From: an uncultured Actinomycetes bacterium
Lineage (GTDB): Bacteria > Actinomycetota > Acidimicrobiia > Acidimicrobiales > RAAP-2
Length of the DNA: 49,583 bases
Assembly (NCBI GenBank): GCA_903871335.1
Contig: CAIQGE010000003.1
Location: forward strand, 1-49,583
Direction of reading: 5' to 3'
This document shows, in pieces, positions 16,423 through 26,080 of the stretch. The translations under genes and the position numbers were made by a program. How positions within the stretch are numbered: the stretch's first letter is position 1; every line of letters begins with the position of its first letter. The notes under the pieces were generated by a model, which made no database searches, was not told the origin of the DNA, and saw only the letters and a program-made list of their open reading frames with translations.

Positions 16423-17663
16423 GTACGACTCCTTTCCGCGAGGTCTCGCAAAACGTTCTCGGCCGACGGTCCCGAGCGTCGCGTGGCCGCCATGCGATCA
16501 ACTTCGCGGGCTACCACCTCTTCGTCGAGGTCCAAAAAGGTTGTCTCGCTCAACGTCGCATCGACGGCCTCGTTAAAGCACGTTCGCAACGAAGCGGCCC
16601 ACACCGGGCGCCCACCGAGACCGGCAATCACCGTGTGGATCGGGATACCGCGCCCCGATAAGACGAGGGCGATGTCCGTGGCCAAGATGCCGCCGTAACC
16701 CAAGGAGAAGGCCTTCTCCACGACCACGACGCGCGACGCGCCGGCGAGTGCGTCGCGAATCTGATCCTTGGGAAAGGGTCGAAAGCAACTCACTCCGAGG
16801 GCCCCAATGGCGTGGCCGTCGTCACGCATCTCGTCGATGACGTCCTTGATTGTTCCGAGAACTGATCCCATTGCCACGACCACGACGTCGGCGTCATCGA
16901 GACGATAGGGGCTCACCAACGAGGGCACCGATCGAGCGAGCTCGTCACTATGCCGTTGCGCGAGCGGCGGCAGCACATCGAGGGCACGCGACAATCGGAT
17001 GGAGGCGAGATAGCGAACCTCAGTAAAGGCATCGGGACCAACCATGGCCCCGATGGAGACGGGATCATGGGGATCGAGAACGTGGCGAGGTTCAAAGGGT
17101 GCGAGCAAACGGTCCACCTGCGTCTGTTCGGGCACGTCCACGCGTTCAATCGCGTGCGTCAGGATGAAACCGTCCACGCACACCATGACCGGCACCGACA
17201 ACTCTTCGGCCAACGAGAAAGCGAGAATGTGGAGATCGATCGCTTCTTGATTGGTCTCGGCGAATAGTTGGACCCAACCGGCGTCCCGCACGCTCATCGC
17301 GTCCGAGTGATCGTTCCAGATATTGATCGGTGCACCCAGTGCGCGATTGGCCAAGGTCATCACGGCCGGCAACCCGAGACCGGCCACGTTGTAGACCGCC
17401 TCCATCATGTACAGCAGTCCCTGGGACGCCGTTGCCGTATAGGCACGGGCGCCGACGGCGGACGCACCGATCAGCACCGACATCGCGGCCATCTCGGAGT
17501 CCACGTTGACAAATTCGGCGTCGAGTTCGCCGGCTTTCACCATGGCGCCGATGGCTTCGATGATGTGCGTCTGAGGGGAGATCGGGTACGCGCACACCAC
17601 ATTGGGTCGACAGAGGGCCACCGCCGAGGCGACCGCGCGGGAACCCTCAATTTGCTGCAGCAC
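16419..17663 (-). CDS. porA: 2-Oxoacid:ferredoxin oxidoreductase, alpha subunit
   Basis: Predicted 414 residues. It opens LQQIEGSRAVASAVALCRP, then AYPISPQTHIIEAIG, FVNVDSEMAAMSVLIGASAVGARAYTATASQGL, MTLANRALGAPINIW and NDHSD. This is the usual order in pyruvate synthase alpha chains. The late motif VVVVEKAFSLGYGGIL belongs to the CoA-binding domain. The GTG at 17663 is preferred because GGGAGG lies 6 bases upstream and homology starts there; an in-frame ATG at 17699 lies inside porG. Start and porG stop overlap by 17 bases, so the two are translated together. Confidence 0.92.
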   Translation of the reverse strand: MLQQIEGSRAVASAVALCRPNVVCAYPISPQTHIIEAIGAMVKAGELDAEFVNVDSEMAAMSVLIGASAVGARAYTATASQGLLYMMEAVYNVAGLGLPAVMTLANRALGAPINIWNDHSDAMSVRDAGWVQLFAETNQEAIDLHILAFSLAEELSVPVMVCVDGFILTHAIERVDVPEQTQVDRLLAPFEPRHVLDPHDPVSIGAMVGPDAFTEVRYLASIRLSRALDVLPPLAQRHSDELARSVPSLVSPYRLDDADVVVVAMGSVLGTIKDVIDEMRDDGHAIGALGVSCFRPFPKDQIRDALAGASRVVVVEKAFSLGYGGILATDIALVLSGRGIPIHTVIAGLGGRPVWAASLRTCFNEAVDATLSETTFLDLDEEVVAREVDRMAATRRSGPSAENVLRDLAERSRT

Positions 17664-18264
17664 TGATGACCTCCCCGCGCTCCGCCACGACCACGTCATA
17701 CGCCTCTCGCACCGCGCGACTATTGGCGTCCGCGATGGCGGGCGCGAACCGGTGCTCGAGTGCGTGAATGATGCCGGCTGGGGAGATAAGACCCGTTAAC
17801 GCCGACAAAGCACCGAGCAGCGCGGAGTTCGGCGTGGGGCGCCCGACGTGTTCGAGGGCAATTCGCGTGGCGGGAACGCTGACAATGTTGGTGAGGGGGA
17901 TGAGACCCATCAGCCCGTCGAGGTCCAGCTCCTGAACGGGGCGCGACGCGTTCACGATGACAAAACCACTCGACGTGAGACCGCCGAACAAATTCACTTG
18001 TCCGAGCAATGTCGGGTCTTGGACGATGACGACGTCGGGACGCGCGACGGGTTCACGAGTCCGGATCGGCTTCGACCCCACCCGGCAGTAGGCCTCGACG
18101 GGTGCCCCCATGCGCTCGGAGCCGAAACTCGGGAACGCTTGCGCGTAGAGGCCGTCTTCGAACGCGGCGACCGCGAGGAGTTCGGCAGCCGTCACCGTTC
18201 CCTGCCCGCCACGACCGTGCAGGCGTAATTGGGTTGCGGTGCCGTCCCCGTGTTGTGCCGCCAT
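17647..18264 (-). CDS. porG: 2-Oxoacid:ferredoxin oxidoreductase, gamma subunit
   Basis: Predicted 205 residues. The hallmark LRLHGRGGQGTVTAAELLA is at about residues 12-30, followed by YAQAFPSFGSERMGAPVEAYCR and PVARPDVVIVQDPTLL, as in PorG/KorC chains. It is the first gene of porG-porA-porB-gltD-like. The start ATG at 18264 is directly preceded by GAGGG with no spacer, so initiation may be leaderless or weak. The family call is firm; the substrate is not. Confidence 0.9.
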   Translation of the reverse strand: MAAQHGDGTATQLRLHGRGGQGTVTAAELLAVAAFEDGLYAQAFPSFGSERMGAPVEAYCRVGSKPIRTREPVARPDVVIVQDPTLLGQVNLFGGLTSSGFVIVNASRPVQELDLDGLMGLIPLTNIVSVPATRIALEHVGRPTPNSALLGALSALTGLISPAGIIHALEHRFAPAIADANSRAVREAYDVVVAERGEVISAAAN

Positions 18265-18343
18265 CCCTCAACGTTACGAGCGAAAAATCGCCAGCGATAA
18301 GGACTTTTGTCACAGCCGACACCGCACCGGAGACGCGACGTGT

Positions 18344-18360
18344 GGTGAGTTGTCCTCACC
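18344..18360 (-). terminator. Weak hairpin after kbl
   Basis: GGTGAG, a TTGTC loop and CTCACC give a 6-bp stem in the 135-base gap between kbl and porG. It may partly end the kbl transcript; read-through into por is possible. The rest of the gap probably holds the por promoter, but no clear -35/-10 pair is seen. Confidence 0.35.
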
Positions 18361-18399
18361 CTGATCCTCACGAACGATCGATGCGCGGAGGGAAAGCCC

Positions 18400-19587
18400 C
18401 TATGAGTGTTGATCCAGTTGGTCACGAACGGACACGAACGCCGCCACCGCTCGTTCAATATCGTTCGTCGAATGCGCCGCGGACAATTGGACGCGGATGC
18501 GCTCGCGACCGAGGGGCACGACAGGGTAGCTAAAGGCGATGACGTAGATACCTCGCTCCAACAGGGCGTCGGCCATCCTCGTCGCGCGCACCGGGTCGCC
18601 CAACATCACGGGCACAATCGCGTGCTCGCCCGGCAACAAATCGAAGCCGGCTTCCCCCATCAACCGACGAAAGAGCGCTGCGTTTTGCGCCAAGTGGTGT
18701 CGTCGATCATCACTGGTCGCGAGAAGGTCGAGCACGGCCAACGACGCACCAGCGATGGCGGGGGCCAACGAGTTCGAGAACAGATACGGTCGTGACCGTT
18801 GGCGGAGAAGCTCAACAATCTCCGCGCGGGCCGCCGTGTACCCGCCACTGGCGCCACCGAGGGCCTTACCCAATGTGCCGGTGACAATATCGACGCGATC
18901 GGTGACGTCAAAGAGTTCTGGTGTACCGCGTCCGTGTGCGCCGACGAAACCGACCGCGTGTGAATCATCAACCATGACCATGGCGTCAAACTCGTCGGCG
19001 AGATCGCAAATCTCATCCAACGGAGCAATGCTGCCGTCCATCGAGAACACACCGTCCGTCGCAATCAATCGGCGCCGGGCGCCACGGGATGCTTCCAGTT
19101 GTTCGCGGAGGTCCGCCATGTCGCGATTCCGGTAACGGCGACGTGTGGCGCGACTCAAGCGAATACCGTCGATGATCGACGCGTGATTAAGTTCGTCACT
19201 GATCACGACGTCGTCGTCGCCGAGAAGCGTCTCGAAGAGACCGCCATTCGCGTCAAAGCACGACGAGTACAAGATTGCGTCGTCCGTTCCGAGGAACGCC
19301 GCGAGACGAACCTCCAGTTCACGATGAATGCTCTGCGTGCCACAGATGAACCGGACGCTCGCGAGACCGTATCCCCACTCGGACAACGCCGCTTGCGCCG
19401 CGGCAATCACCGCGGGGTCGTCGGCGAGCCCTAGGTAATTGTTGGCGCAAAAATTGATGACCTCACGACCGGCCACCTCAATGCGCGCGTCCTGCGCGGA
19501 ATCCAGCACTCGCTCAACTTTGTACAGACCCGAGGCGCGGATCTTGTCGATTTCCTCACGTAACGACGTGCGAGCGGACGTGAACAC
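18400..19587 (-). CDS. kbl: 2-Amino-3-ketobutyrate CoA ligase (glycine C-acetyltransferase)
   Basis: Predicted 395-residue PLP enzyme that splits 2-amino-3-ketobutyrate with CoA into glycine and acetyl-CoA. Features are [14 protein letters not shown], the CoA-site [24 protein letters not shown]-like [41 protein letters not shown], and the PLP lysine in [10 protein letters not shown] (about Lys241). Length matches the family. GTG 19587 has GGAGG four bases upstream. It follows tdh by 15 bases, so the pair forms the standard threonine-to-glycine route. KBL rather than AONS or ALAS is chosen from the tdh partner and the close match. Confidence 0.94.
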   Translation of the reverse strand: MFTSARTSLREEIDKIRASGLYKVERVLDSAQDARIEVAGREVINFCANNYLGLADDPAVIAAAQAALSEWGYGLASVRFICGTQSIHRELEVRLAAFLGTDDAILYSSCFDANGGLFETLLGDDDVVISDELNHASIIDGIRLSRATRRRYRNRDMADLREQLEASRGARRRLIATDGVFSMDGSIAPLDEICDLADEFDAMVMVDDSHAVGFVGAHGRGTPELFDVTDRVDIVTGTLGKALGGASGGYTAARAEIVELLRQRSRPYLFSNSLAPAIAGASLAVLDLLATSDDRRHHLAQNAALFRRLMGEAGFDLLPGEHAIVPVMLGDPVRATRMADALLERGIYVIAFSYPVVPLGRERIRVQLSAAHSTNDIERAVAAFVSVRDQLDQHS

Positions 19588-19602
19588 GTGGCCTCCGATG
19601 CC

Positions 19603-20631
19603 CTAGTTGTCCCAATTGAGAACGATCTTGCCGCACTCCCCCGAAGCGATGATCGCGAACGCGTCATCGAATTGTTCTGCGGGCACACGGTGTGTGATGA
19701 CCGGCGAGATGTCGAGTCCCGACTCAACGAACACACTCATCTGATACCACGTCTCAAACATTTGGCGTCCGTAAATGCCGCGGACGGTCAACATGTCGGT
19801 GACCAGGCGGGCCCAGTCGATACCGAACTGCTCCGTCGGTAGTCCGAGCAGAGCCACCTTGCCGCCGTGGCACATGGCCGACAGCATGGTGCGCATCGCC
19901 GCCGCATTTCCCGACATCTCAAAACCCACGTCGAATCCTTCGGTCATGCCGAGATCCGACATCACGGCGTCCAGATTCTCGGCGCCGGCGTCGATCGCCA
20001 ACGTGACGCCGACACTGCGAGCGAGGGCGAGGCGATACTCCGAGCGATCGGTGATGACGATGTGACGAGCTCCCGCGTGTCGAGCAACCAACGCAGCCAT
20101 GATGCCAATGGGGCCTGCGCCCGTGATCAAGACGTCCTCGCCCACCAGCGAGAAGGCCATCGCGGTGTGGACCGCATTGCCGAAGGGGTCAAAGATGGCC
20201 GCGACGTCGAGCGGGATATCGGGGTGGTGCTTCCACACATTTCCCGCGGGCAGCGCGATGTAGTCGGCGAAGGCCCCCGCGCGATTAACGCCCACCGAGA
20301 CCGTCCGAGTGCACTGCACTCGTCGACCGGCCTTGCAGTTGCGGCACGTGCCGCAGGTGAGGTGTCCCTCTCCACTCACCACGTCGCCAATTGCGAGACC
20401 GTCGACGTTCGCGCCCACCGCCGCAATTTCACCGACAAACTCGTGACCAATCACGAGCGGCGCGCTCACGTGCGACTGTGCCCACGCGTCCCAGTTATAG
20501 ATGTGCAGGTCGGTCCCACAGATGCCGGTTCGGCGCACTCGAATGAGGACATCGTCGGGACCGGCCGACGGGGTGGGCACCTCACGCAGGATGAGACCAG
20601 GAGAGGTCGTTGACTTTTCAAGTGCGCGCAT
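19603..20631 (-). CDS. tdh: L-threonine 3-dehydrogenase
   Basis: Predicted 342-residue zinc-dependent alcohol-dehydrogenase-type enzyme: L-threonine + NAD+ to 2-amino-3-ketobutyrate. Key sites are [13 protein letters not shown] (catalytic zinc Cys), [10 protein letters not shown] (zinc His/Glu), [21 protein letters not shown] (structural zinc), [10 protein letters not shown] and the NAD site [15 protein letters not shown]. Similarity to the E. coli enzyme is evident along the whole length. It lies 12 bases after the transketolase-like gene and 15 before kbl. Confidence 0.95.
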   Translation of the reverse strand: MRALEKSTTSPGLILREVPTPSAGPDDVLIRVRRTGICGTDLHIYNWDAWAQSHVSAPLVIGHEFVGEIAAVGANVDGLAIGDVVSGEGHLTCGTCRNCKAGRRVQCTRTVSVGVNRAGAFADYIALPAGNVWKHHPDIPLDVAAIFDPFGNAVHTAMAFSLVGEDVLITGAGPIGIMAALVARHAGARHIVITDRSEYRLALARSVGVTLAIDAGAENLDAVMSDLGMTEGFDVGFEMSGNAAAMRTMLSAMCHGGKVALLGLPTEQFGIDWARLVTDMLTVRGIYGRQMFETWYQMSVFVESGLDISPVITHRVPAEQFDDAFAIIASGECGKIVLNWDN

Positions 20632-20643
20632 GTCCCATGCCTC

Positions 20644-22992
20644 CTAGTGACGTGACGAGAGGACATCAAGATACGCGCGAATCGCCTCGTACTGTCCCGA
20701 CGCGCCCAATCCGGCGGACGCCACGACACTCGCGCCGGAGCCACTACCCAGGTATCCGCCGTGCACGAAGGGGTGGAGCGTTGCTTCGCGGCCAGCGTCG
20801 GACATCACCCATCGGTGCATCGTGGCCATCGTGAAGCCCGTAATGCCCATGGCGCGACGGGCCACGGCCTCGGGATAGATCTCTCGACGGCGCTGCGGTG
20901 AGAGCGCATCGAAGAGCTCCGCACTCGCGACGTAGTAGGCGGCGACGTTGATACCGTCGTCGTGGAGTTGTGGGAGCACCTCGTTGACGAAGATGTTGGT
21001 GACCGCCGCTTCCTGGAGGACCACGGTGACGTCCGACATTCCGGCGGGAGCGCGCAGGGCGTAGACACCCTCGGTCGCCGACCACGCGGGGGCCAGCCCG
21101 AGGGCCGCGCGATCGGGAACGCTCCACGCGGGTCGCGGAACATACGGAGCAATCAGCGCCGGTCGCAGGGCGAGAGATGCCGACAACAACGGCCACACTT
21201 CCTGTGGCTCCCACGGCGTAAGAACCACGGCCGCACCACGCGGGAAATTCTGCGAGAGGAGTTGCAACGCCTGCGGGTCCGCGTGCGTCGGGCCGTCTTC
21301 TCCGGTGGCGAGTCCCGCGTGACCGCAGATCAAGATCAATGTTGCAAAGTCCGGTGCTCCGATCTCCGCCCGGGCCTGCTGGCCAATGGCGTGAAGTCGC
21401 GCCGAGATGTGTCCGAGAGGCGCGAGGAAGGCACCGTAGGACGAACCCACTCCCAATGCCTCACCGAATCCGGCGACACCGGAGAGCACGCCGGACATGC
21501 CGTCCTCGCAGATGCCACCGACCGATATCTGTCGCGACGCGGGATTGGTGGTGACGTGGAAGAAACCGGGCGCGAAGGCCTTGCCCGCCAACGCCGCGCT
21601 GGTGGAGCCGAGTAAGTCCGCCGACGCCGTCAACACCGCACCACGCGACACGCCATTGAGGTGCGCCAGTGATTGACCGAGCGCGTCTTTCAGCGCCAGC
21701 GTCGTACCCGGGGCGATGGCGAGCTCGTCGGGCGTGCGCCGCTCCGCTACGGACGCGTTCGCGAGTTCGTAGATCGCAGCAACGCGCGGGGCGTGAGGTC
21801 GCGGCGACCTACCCCGCATCTCGAGACGCGAGCGTGACGCGCGCAAACGCGCGGCGAGCACGTCGACGTCAGAACGATGTTCTTCGAGAAAACGACGAAC
21901 GACGAGGAGCGAGCCGTAGAAGCAGTGTTCGCGCTGTTCGGCGTCGCGCGCACCCGCGCAGGCGCGCTTTTCCGGATCACAGGAGGGCACCAAATCCCCG
22001 GTCTCACCGAGATCGCCCATGGCCGTCAAGAAACCTTGGGAGCACATGGGGTGACCCGAACCGTGCGACGCACGACCCTCGATGCCGTAGCGCCACCCCT
22101 TGGTCGTCCGATACACAATGGCCGTCGGCGCCCCCGGTCCAAGAGCTGCGGCCGCCCGCTGCGCGGCGGCCACCTGAGCCACGTCGTGTCCGTCGCTCAC
22201 GTCGAGCACACGCCATCCGTGGACCGCAAAGAATTCACTGGGCGTCCACTGCACGTAATCACCCGGCTCGTCGCCCTCTCGACACACCCGGTTCGAGTCG
22301 ATCGAAGCCTGATTGAAGTCGAGGTGGACCACCACGTTGTCGAGACCCGCCGTCGCGGCCGCGGCGGCCGCCTCACTCACCCGGCCCGGGGTGAGTCCCC
22401 CCTCGCCCTCGATGATGTGAACGCGCGGCGCGTTATCACCGAAGAAGTCGCGCGCCGCGATCGCCAGCCCGACGGCGCTCGCGAATCCGACCCCGGACGC
22501 CCCACTGGCCAGTCGAACAAACGGTGTCGCCGGCGTGGGGTGACCATCGAGGGACTTCGCGTCGAACTGACGCGCAAGAGGTTGGCGCACCGTCGGGTTC
22601 GTCCGAAATCCGAGAAGATCCTCGAGTCGCAGCCGTTGCAGATCACTGCTCGCCAGCAAGTCCGGCGCGGCAATTCGTGCCACCTCATCGCGCAGCGCCC
22701 ACATGGCGTACAGACCCATGGCCTTGTGACCCGCGGCGTAGGCCATCACGTCCGCATCCTGACGGTGGGGGTGTGCCAGGTCGTAGTCCATTGACTCAAA
22801 AAGGGCGCGCGCGACGAATCGACCTGACGAAATGGAGCCGCCCGGATGCCCCGACGTCGGTACGTAGTTGAACAACACGGCACACAGTGCGCGGTACGCG
22901 CGGTCCAGCGTCTCAAAAGCCGCCGCGTCGTCGAGATCGTGCTGCGTCTCGTCGGCTCGCAGTGTTGGCTCGTCCAACATTCGTTCAACCAC
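20644..22992 (-). CDS. Atypical transketolase-family TPP enzyme
   Basis: Predicted 782 residues, longer than a normal transketolase (about 660). The N-terminal half has PTSGHPGGSISSGRF, YAAGHKAMGLYAMW, SGASGVGFASAVGLAIAARD and a TPP/metal-site region IIEGEGGLTPGRVSEAAAAAA, where transketolases have GDG. The central part has GGICEDGMSGVLSGVAGFGEALGVG with the catalytic-type glutamate, and TGEDGPTHADPQALQLL, a good transketolase match. A Cys-rich insert (CDPEKRACAGARDAEQREHCF) lies near residue 340. GTG 22992 is chosen for the GGGGAGG site 6 bases upstream; it overlaps the aminotransferase stop. The substrate is unknown; a normal pentose-phosphate role is possible, but the operon with tdh/kbl suggests otherwise. 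Confidence 0.82.
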   Translation of the reverse strand: MVERMLDEPTLRADETQHDLDDAAAFETLDRAYRALCAVLFNYVPTSGHPGGSISSGRFVARALFESMDYDLAHPHRQDADVMAYAAGHKAMGLYAMWALRDEVARIAAPDLLASSDLQRLRLEDLLGFRTNPTVRQPLARQFDAKSLDGHPTPATPFVRLASGASGVGFASAVGLAIAARDFFGDNAPRVHIIEGEGGLTPGRVSEAAAAAATAGLDNVVVHLDFNQASIDSNRVCREGDEPGDYVQWTPSEFFAVHGWRVLDVSDGHDVAQVAAAQRAAAALGPGAPTAIVYRTTKGWRYGIEGRASHGSGHPMCSQGFLTAMGDLGETGDLVPSCDPEKRACAGARDAEQREHCFYGSLLVVRRFLEEHRSDVDVLAARLRASRSRLEMRGRSPRPHAPRVAAIYELANASVAERRTPDELAIAPGTTLALKDALGQSLAHLNGVSRGAVLTASADLLGSTSAALAGKAFAPGFFHVTTNPASRQISVGGICEDGMSGVLSGVAGFGEALGVGSSYGAFLAPLGHISARLHAIGQQARAEIGAPDFATLILICGHAGLATGEDGPTHADPQALQLLSQNFPRGAAVVLTPWEPQEVWPLLSASLALRPALIAPYVPRPAWSVPDRAALGLAPAWSATEGVYALRAPAGMSDVTVVLQEAAVTNIFVNEVLPQLHDDGINVAAYYVASAELFDALSPQRRREIYPEAVARRAMGITGFTMATMHRWVMSDAGREATLHPFVHGGYLGSGSGASVVASAGLGASGQYEAIRAYLDVLSSRH

Positions 22993-24265
22993 GAGACACC
23001 TCCCCGAGGTAATCACGCATTCTCGTGAGACCCTCTTCGATCAGCGACGCGTCTATCCCGGAATACGCGAGACGTAGATAGAACTGAGACTCGTTGCCCC
23101 GGGGACGACCGAAGTGGACCCGAGAACACACCGACACGCCGGTCTCTTCCAGAAGATGACGTCGGAATACCTCCACGTCGGTCATGCCGAGCTGTCCCAT
23201 AGCTCCCGTCACATTCGGAAAGAGATAGAACGTCGCTCGAGGGGACGCGCAGTGAACGCCGGGAATCTCACCCAGTAGGCGTACGGCCGTGTCCCGACGG
23301 TGTCGCAGAGTGTCAATGATCTCTCGCGGCCCCGACGGGTCGCCTCGGAGACCTTCGATCGCGCCCACCTGCACGAAGTGATTGGTACAGGACTCATCAT
23401 TGACGTTCAATGCACCGATCGCCGCGATCAGCGATCGCGGTCCCACCGCAGCCCCTAGGCGCCAGCCGGTCATCGCGAACTTCTTGGAGAACGTGTACAA
23501 GATCACGCAACGATTGACCATGTTGTTGACCGACACGAAGGACGTGCTGTGCCCTTCGTAGCGAATGTCGAAGTACGCCTCGTCGCAGAGAACTAAGAGA
23601 TCGTGGCGTTCGACGATCTCGGCGAGCCGTTGAAACTCTTCTGTGGTGCACTCGGCGCCGAGCGGATTCTGTAGGTCGTTGAGAATAAGAAGTCGCGTCT
23701 TCTCGGTGATCAAAGACTCGAGGAGGTCGAGATCGATACGAAAACCCTGCGGATCCTCGACGTACCCGTAGGGCACGGCCACACCACCGTGGAATTCAAT
23801 TTGAGATTCGTAGATCGGATAGCCGGGATTGGGATACAGAACTTCGTCGCCGGGGTTCATCGTCGCGAGCAAGAACTTCCCGATCACCGGCTTGCCACCG
23901 GGCTGGACGGCCACGTTGTCGCGGGTATAGGACACACCGTGGGACGCACTGATGTCCTCGGCGAGGGCGTCGCGCAACTCGGGAATGCCCATCGGTGGGC
24001 AGTAGCCCGTATGGCCGTCGCGAGCCGCCCGGAAGGTCGCTTCAAGAATATTGACGGGTGTGGGGAGATTGAGATCCCCAATATGAAAGGGGAACACGTC
24101 GTGACCCGCTGCGGCGTGGGCAGTCGCCTCCGCCGACACCGCGAAGGCGGTCTCGGTGCCCAATTGTCGCATGCGATGCGCCATGCGTTCTTCGGGAAAT
24201 ACCGCCGAGGCGGAGTCGTGTCGGCTCGAGGAGCCTGAAATACGAGATGAAGTCACTTCACCCAC
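22985..24265 (-). CDS. Class I/II (fold-type I) PLP aminotransferase
   Basis: Predicted 426 residues. It matches the aspartate/alanine-type aminotransferases: FHIGDLNLPTP, GHTGYCPPMGIPELRDAL, VAVQPGGKPVIGKFL, YPNPGYPIYES, LNDLQNPLGAE (PLP-contact Asn), VLCDEAYFDIRYEG (Asp228, Tyr231), the PLP lysine in FSKKFAMTGWRLG (about Lys261) and the substrate arginine in FYLRLAYSG. The first 27 residues are poorly conserved; a start at Met28 (MAHRMRQLG) or GTG 24256 is possible. It is the first gene of a run with the transketolase-like gene (8-base overlap), tdh and kbl. The amino donor and acceptor cannot be told. Confidence 0.87.
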   Translation of the reverse strand: MGEVTSSRISGSSSRHDSASAVFPEERMAHRMRQLGTETAFAVSAEATAHAAAGHDVFPFHIGDLNLPTPVNILEATFRAARDGHTGYCPPMGIPELRDALAEDISASHGVSYTRDNVAVQPGGKPVIGKFLLATMNPGDEVLYPNPGYPIYESQIEFHGGVAVPYGYVEDPQGFRIDLDLLESLITEKTRLLILNDLQNPLGAECTTEEFQRLAEIVERHDLLVLCDEAYFDIRYEGHSTSFVSVNNMVNRCVILYTFSKKFAMTGWRLGAAVGPRSLIAAIGALNVNDESCTNHFVQVGAIEGLRGDPSGPREIIDTLRHRRDTAVRLLGEIPGVHCASPRATFYLFPNVTGAMGQLGMTDVEVFRRHLLEETGVSVCSRVHFGRPRGNESQFYLRLAYSGIDASLIEEGLTRMRDYLGEVSRG

Positions 24266-24467
24266 CTGCCCTTTCTGGGCGTGTGCGTTTGCACGTACAA
24301 CGTTGGACGGCCACTTCTCACACTATCGAAACCGCCCCATTGAGAGCAGTGACCACTGACGCGATGACGCGCCCTGAGCGGGAAAGAAGCAACACGCCGT
24401 TTCGCCTGTAAGTACCTCGCCAGTAACGACAAGTACTAGGTACACGAACACCTCGAAGGAGAATCCT

Positions 24468-24998
24468 GTGAATATTCGACGCACGTTGACCGCGGCACTG
24501 CTACTGGGGGCGATGGTGCCCGTGACCGCGGCCGTCGCCCCCTCGTGGGCCGGCGCCACGACGACTCCGAAGTGCACCCCGGGCCAGATCAGCTTGCGAG
24601 TCGGACCGGCGAACGGCGCCGCGGGCACGATTTACCACCCCATCATCTTCACCAACACGGGGGCCACCTGCGTGATTGAAGGTGTGCCCGCCCTTCAACC
24701 GGGAAAATTGTCGGGTACGTCCTTCGTCGCGGTGGGTCCCGCGGCCAAGAACCTCTCGATGGGAGAAATGCCCGCCCTCCACACCCTGGCCAAGGGCAAG
24801 AGTGTGTCCGTTGCGTTCGGCGTGACGGAAACCGGCAACTACACGCCGTCGGCGTGCAAGGCAGCATCCGCCCCCGTGGTGTCGGTCGTTCTAGGTTCCT
24901 ACGCCAGGGGCACCGTTAGTTTCAAGCCGGCGCTCAGCGTGTGCACCAAGTTGGCGTCCACGCGAACCCAGTTGATCGTCGCCGGCACGCAGGGATAA
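24468..24998 (+). CDS. Secreted DUF4232-family protein
   Basis: Predicted 176 residues with a clear signal peptide (MNIRRTLTAALLLGAMVPVTAAV, cleavage near AGATT). The mature part follows the DUF4232 pattern: KCTPGQISLRVG, GTIYHPIIFTNTGATCVIEGVPALQ and a late SACKAA/SVCTK pair. It is probably a small beta-sandwich with two disulfides. The function is unknown; the family is common on actinobacterial surfaces. GTG 24468 has AAGGAG 8 bases upstream. The 202-base gap before it, divergent from the aminotransferase gene, holds two AAGTAC repeats but no clear promoter. Confidence 0.83.
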   Translation: MNIRRTLTAALLLGAMVPVTAAVAPSWAGATTTPKCTPGQISLRVGPANGAAGTIYHPIIFTNTGATCVIEGVPALQPGKLSGTSFVAVGPAAKNLSMGEMPALHTLAKGKSVSVAFGVTETGNYTPSACKAASAPVVSVVLGSYARGTVSFKPALSVCTKLASTRTQLIVAGTQG

Positions 24999-25010
24999 GC
25001 ACTCGTCTGT

Positions 25011-25046
25011 CGCACCCCCGTCGTCCGCAATGACGACGGGGGTGCG
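25011..25046. terminator. Perfect 15-bp hairpin after the DUF4232 gene
   Basis: Arms built on GCACCCCCGTCGTC and GACGACGGGGGTGC pair over 15 bases with loop CGCAAT. There is no U-tract, as with most hairpins in this window. The right arm also holds the GGGGGTG that would serve as ribosome site for an ATG at 25051, so the hairpin may both end the upstream message and limit translation downstream. Confidence 0.8.
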
Positions 25047-25050
25047 CAGT

Positions 25051-26064
25051 ATGGTCGGCGATATGCGACGTCACCGAATTCTCATCGTCACTGCCCTGGT
25101 CGTCGTGCTCGGCGTCGTAGCCGTTGTCGTGGTGAAGAAATCGAGCACTCCCGCGACGACAACCACCACCTCGACGACCATTCCTATCCCGATTGCACCG
25201 CTCTCCGGCATGCCGAATCCGGGGGGAGCCGCGCTGACTCGTCCGGCGCTCACCGTCAAGATCGAAAACACGCCCGACGCTCGACCGCTGTGGGGCGTCA
25301 ATCACGCCGACGTGGTCTACGAGGAAATTGTCAATGGTGGCATCACTCGCCTAGCGGCGATCTTCAACTCCGTGGCACCGGCGCGCGTGGGTCCGGTCCG
25401 ATCAGTTCGCCCCACCGACGTGGGCATCGTGACGCCGATCGGTGGCATCTTCGCGTACTCCGGCGGTGCGCAATACGCCATCAACGCGATCAAGAAAGCG
25501 CCCGTCACATTGGTCGACGAGACCATCGGGGGAGCCGGCATGTTCCGCGACAACACGCGCGTTGCTCCGAACAATCTCTATTTGATCGCGCCCCGTATCT
25601 TTCAATTCCACGGCACGCCCGTGCCCCCGCCGCCACTGTTCACGTACCGCTCCTCTACGACGACACTCAGTGGTCCGGAGGTTAAACAGTTCACCGTTCA
25701 TCTTCCGAGCATCTACCCGGTGACGTTCGCGTGGAATGCGACGACATCCTCGTGGGATCGCTCCATCTTCGGTGCGCCCGACATCACTGGCACCGGTGTT
25801 CGGCTCTCGCCACAGAACGTCATCGTCATGTGGATCAATTACGCGGGAGGCGTGGGCACGATGAGTTCCGTCGGCCAGCTAGTGGGCAGTGGGAAAGCCG
25901 ACGTGTTCCAAGATGGCAAGGAAATCGTCGGGACGTGGAGTCGCTCGGCGCTGAACCAGCCCACCGTCTATAAAGATCTCGCGGGCCAAGTGATTCCTAT
26001 GACTCCGGGACAAACGTGGGTTGTGCTTCCGTCAATTGGCGAGGCCGTCACCATCGCTCGCTAG
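25051..26064 (+). CDS. Membrane-anchored DUF3048 (YerB-like) protein
   Basis: Predicted 337 residues. One N-terminal membrane segment (RILIVTALVVVLGVVAVVVV) and a Thr-rich linker (ATTTTTSTTIPIP) precede the DUF3048 domain: PALTVKIENTPDARPLWGVNHADVVYEEIVNGGITRL, GPVRSVRPTDV and the C-terminal part with WSR and PGQTWVVLP. The function of the family is not established. ATG 25051 is chosen because GGGGGTG lies 7 bases upstream; ATG 25063 (MRRHRIL) is an equally plausible start, and a GTG/ATG before 25046 would sit in the hairpin. It converges on the 1491-residue protein gene with a 16-base gap in which only a CTAGA/TCTAG repeat is seen. Confidence 0.85.
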   Translation: MVGDMRRHRILIVTALVVVLGVVAVVVVKKSSTPATTTTTSTTIPIPIAPLSGMPNPGGAALTRPALTVKIENTPDARPLWGVNHADVVYEEIVNGGITRLAAIFNSVAPARVGPVRSVRPTDVGIVTPIGGIFAYSGGAQYAINAIKKAPVTLVDETIGGAGMFRDNTRVAPNNLYLIAPRIFQFHGTPVPPPPLFTYRSSTTTLSGPEVKQFTVHLPSIYPVTFAWNATTSSWDRSIFGAPDITGTGVRLSPQNVIVMWINYAGGVGTMSSVGQLVGSGKADVFQDGKEIVGTWSRSALNQPTVYKDLAGQVIPMTPGQTWVVLPSIGEAVTIAR

Positions 26065-26080
26065 AAACGGTGGCTCGGGT

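Noticed and set aside
18400-19587. 8-Amino-7-oxononanoate synthase (bioF) for the kbl gene
   Set aside because: The close match to KBL and the tdh gene 15 bases upstream favour threonine degradation.
24266-24467. A palindromic regulatory site around GTGCGTTTGCAC between the aminotransferase and DUF4232 genes
   Set aside because: Only 4-bp arms and no extension; it is expected by chance in this base composition.
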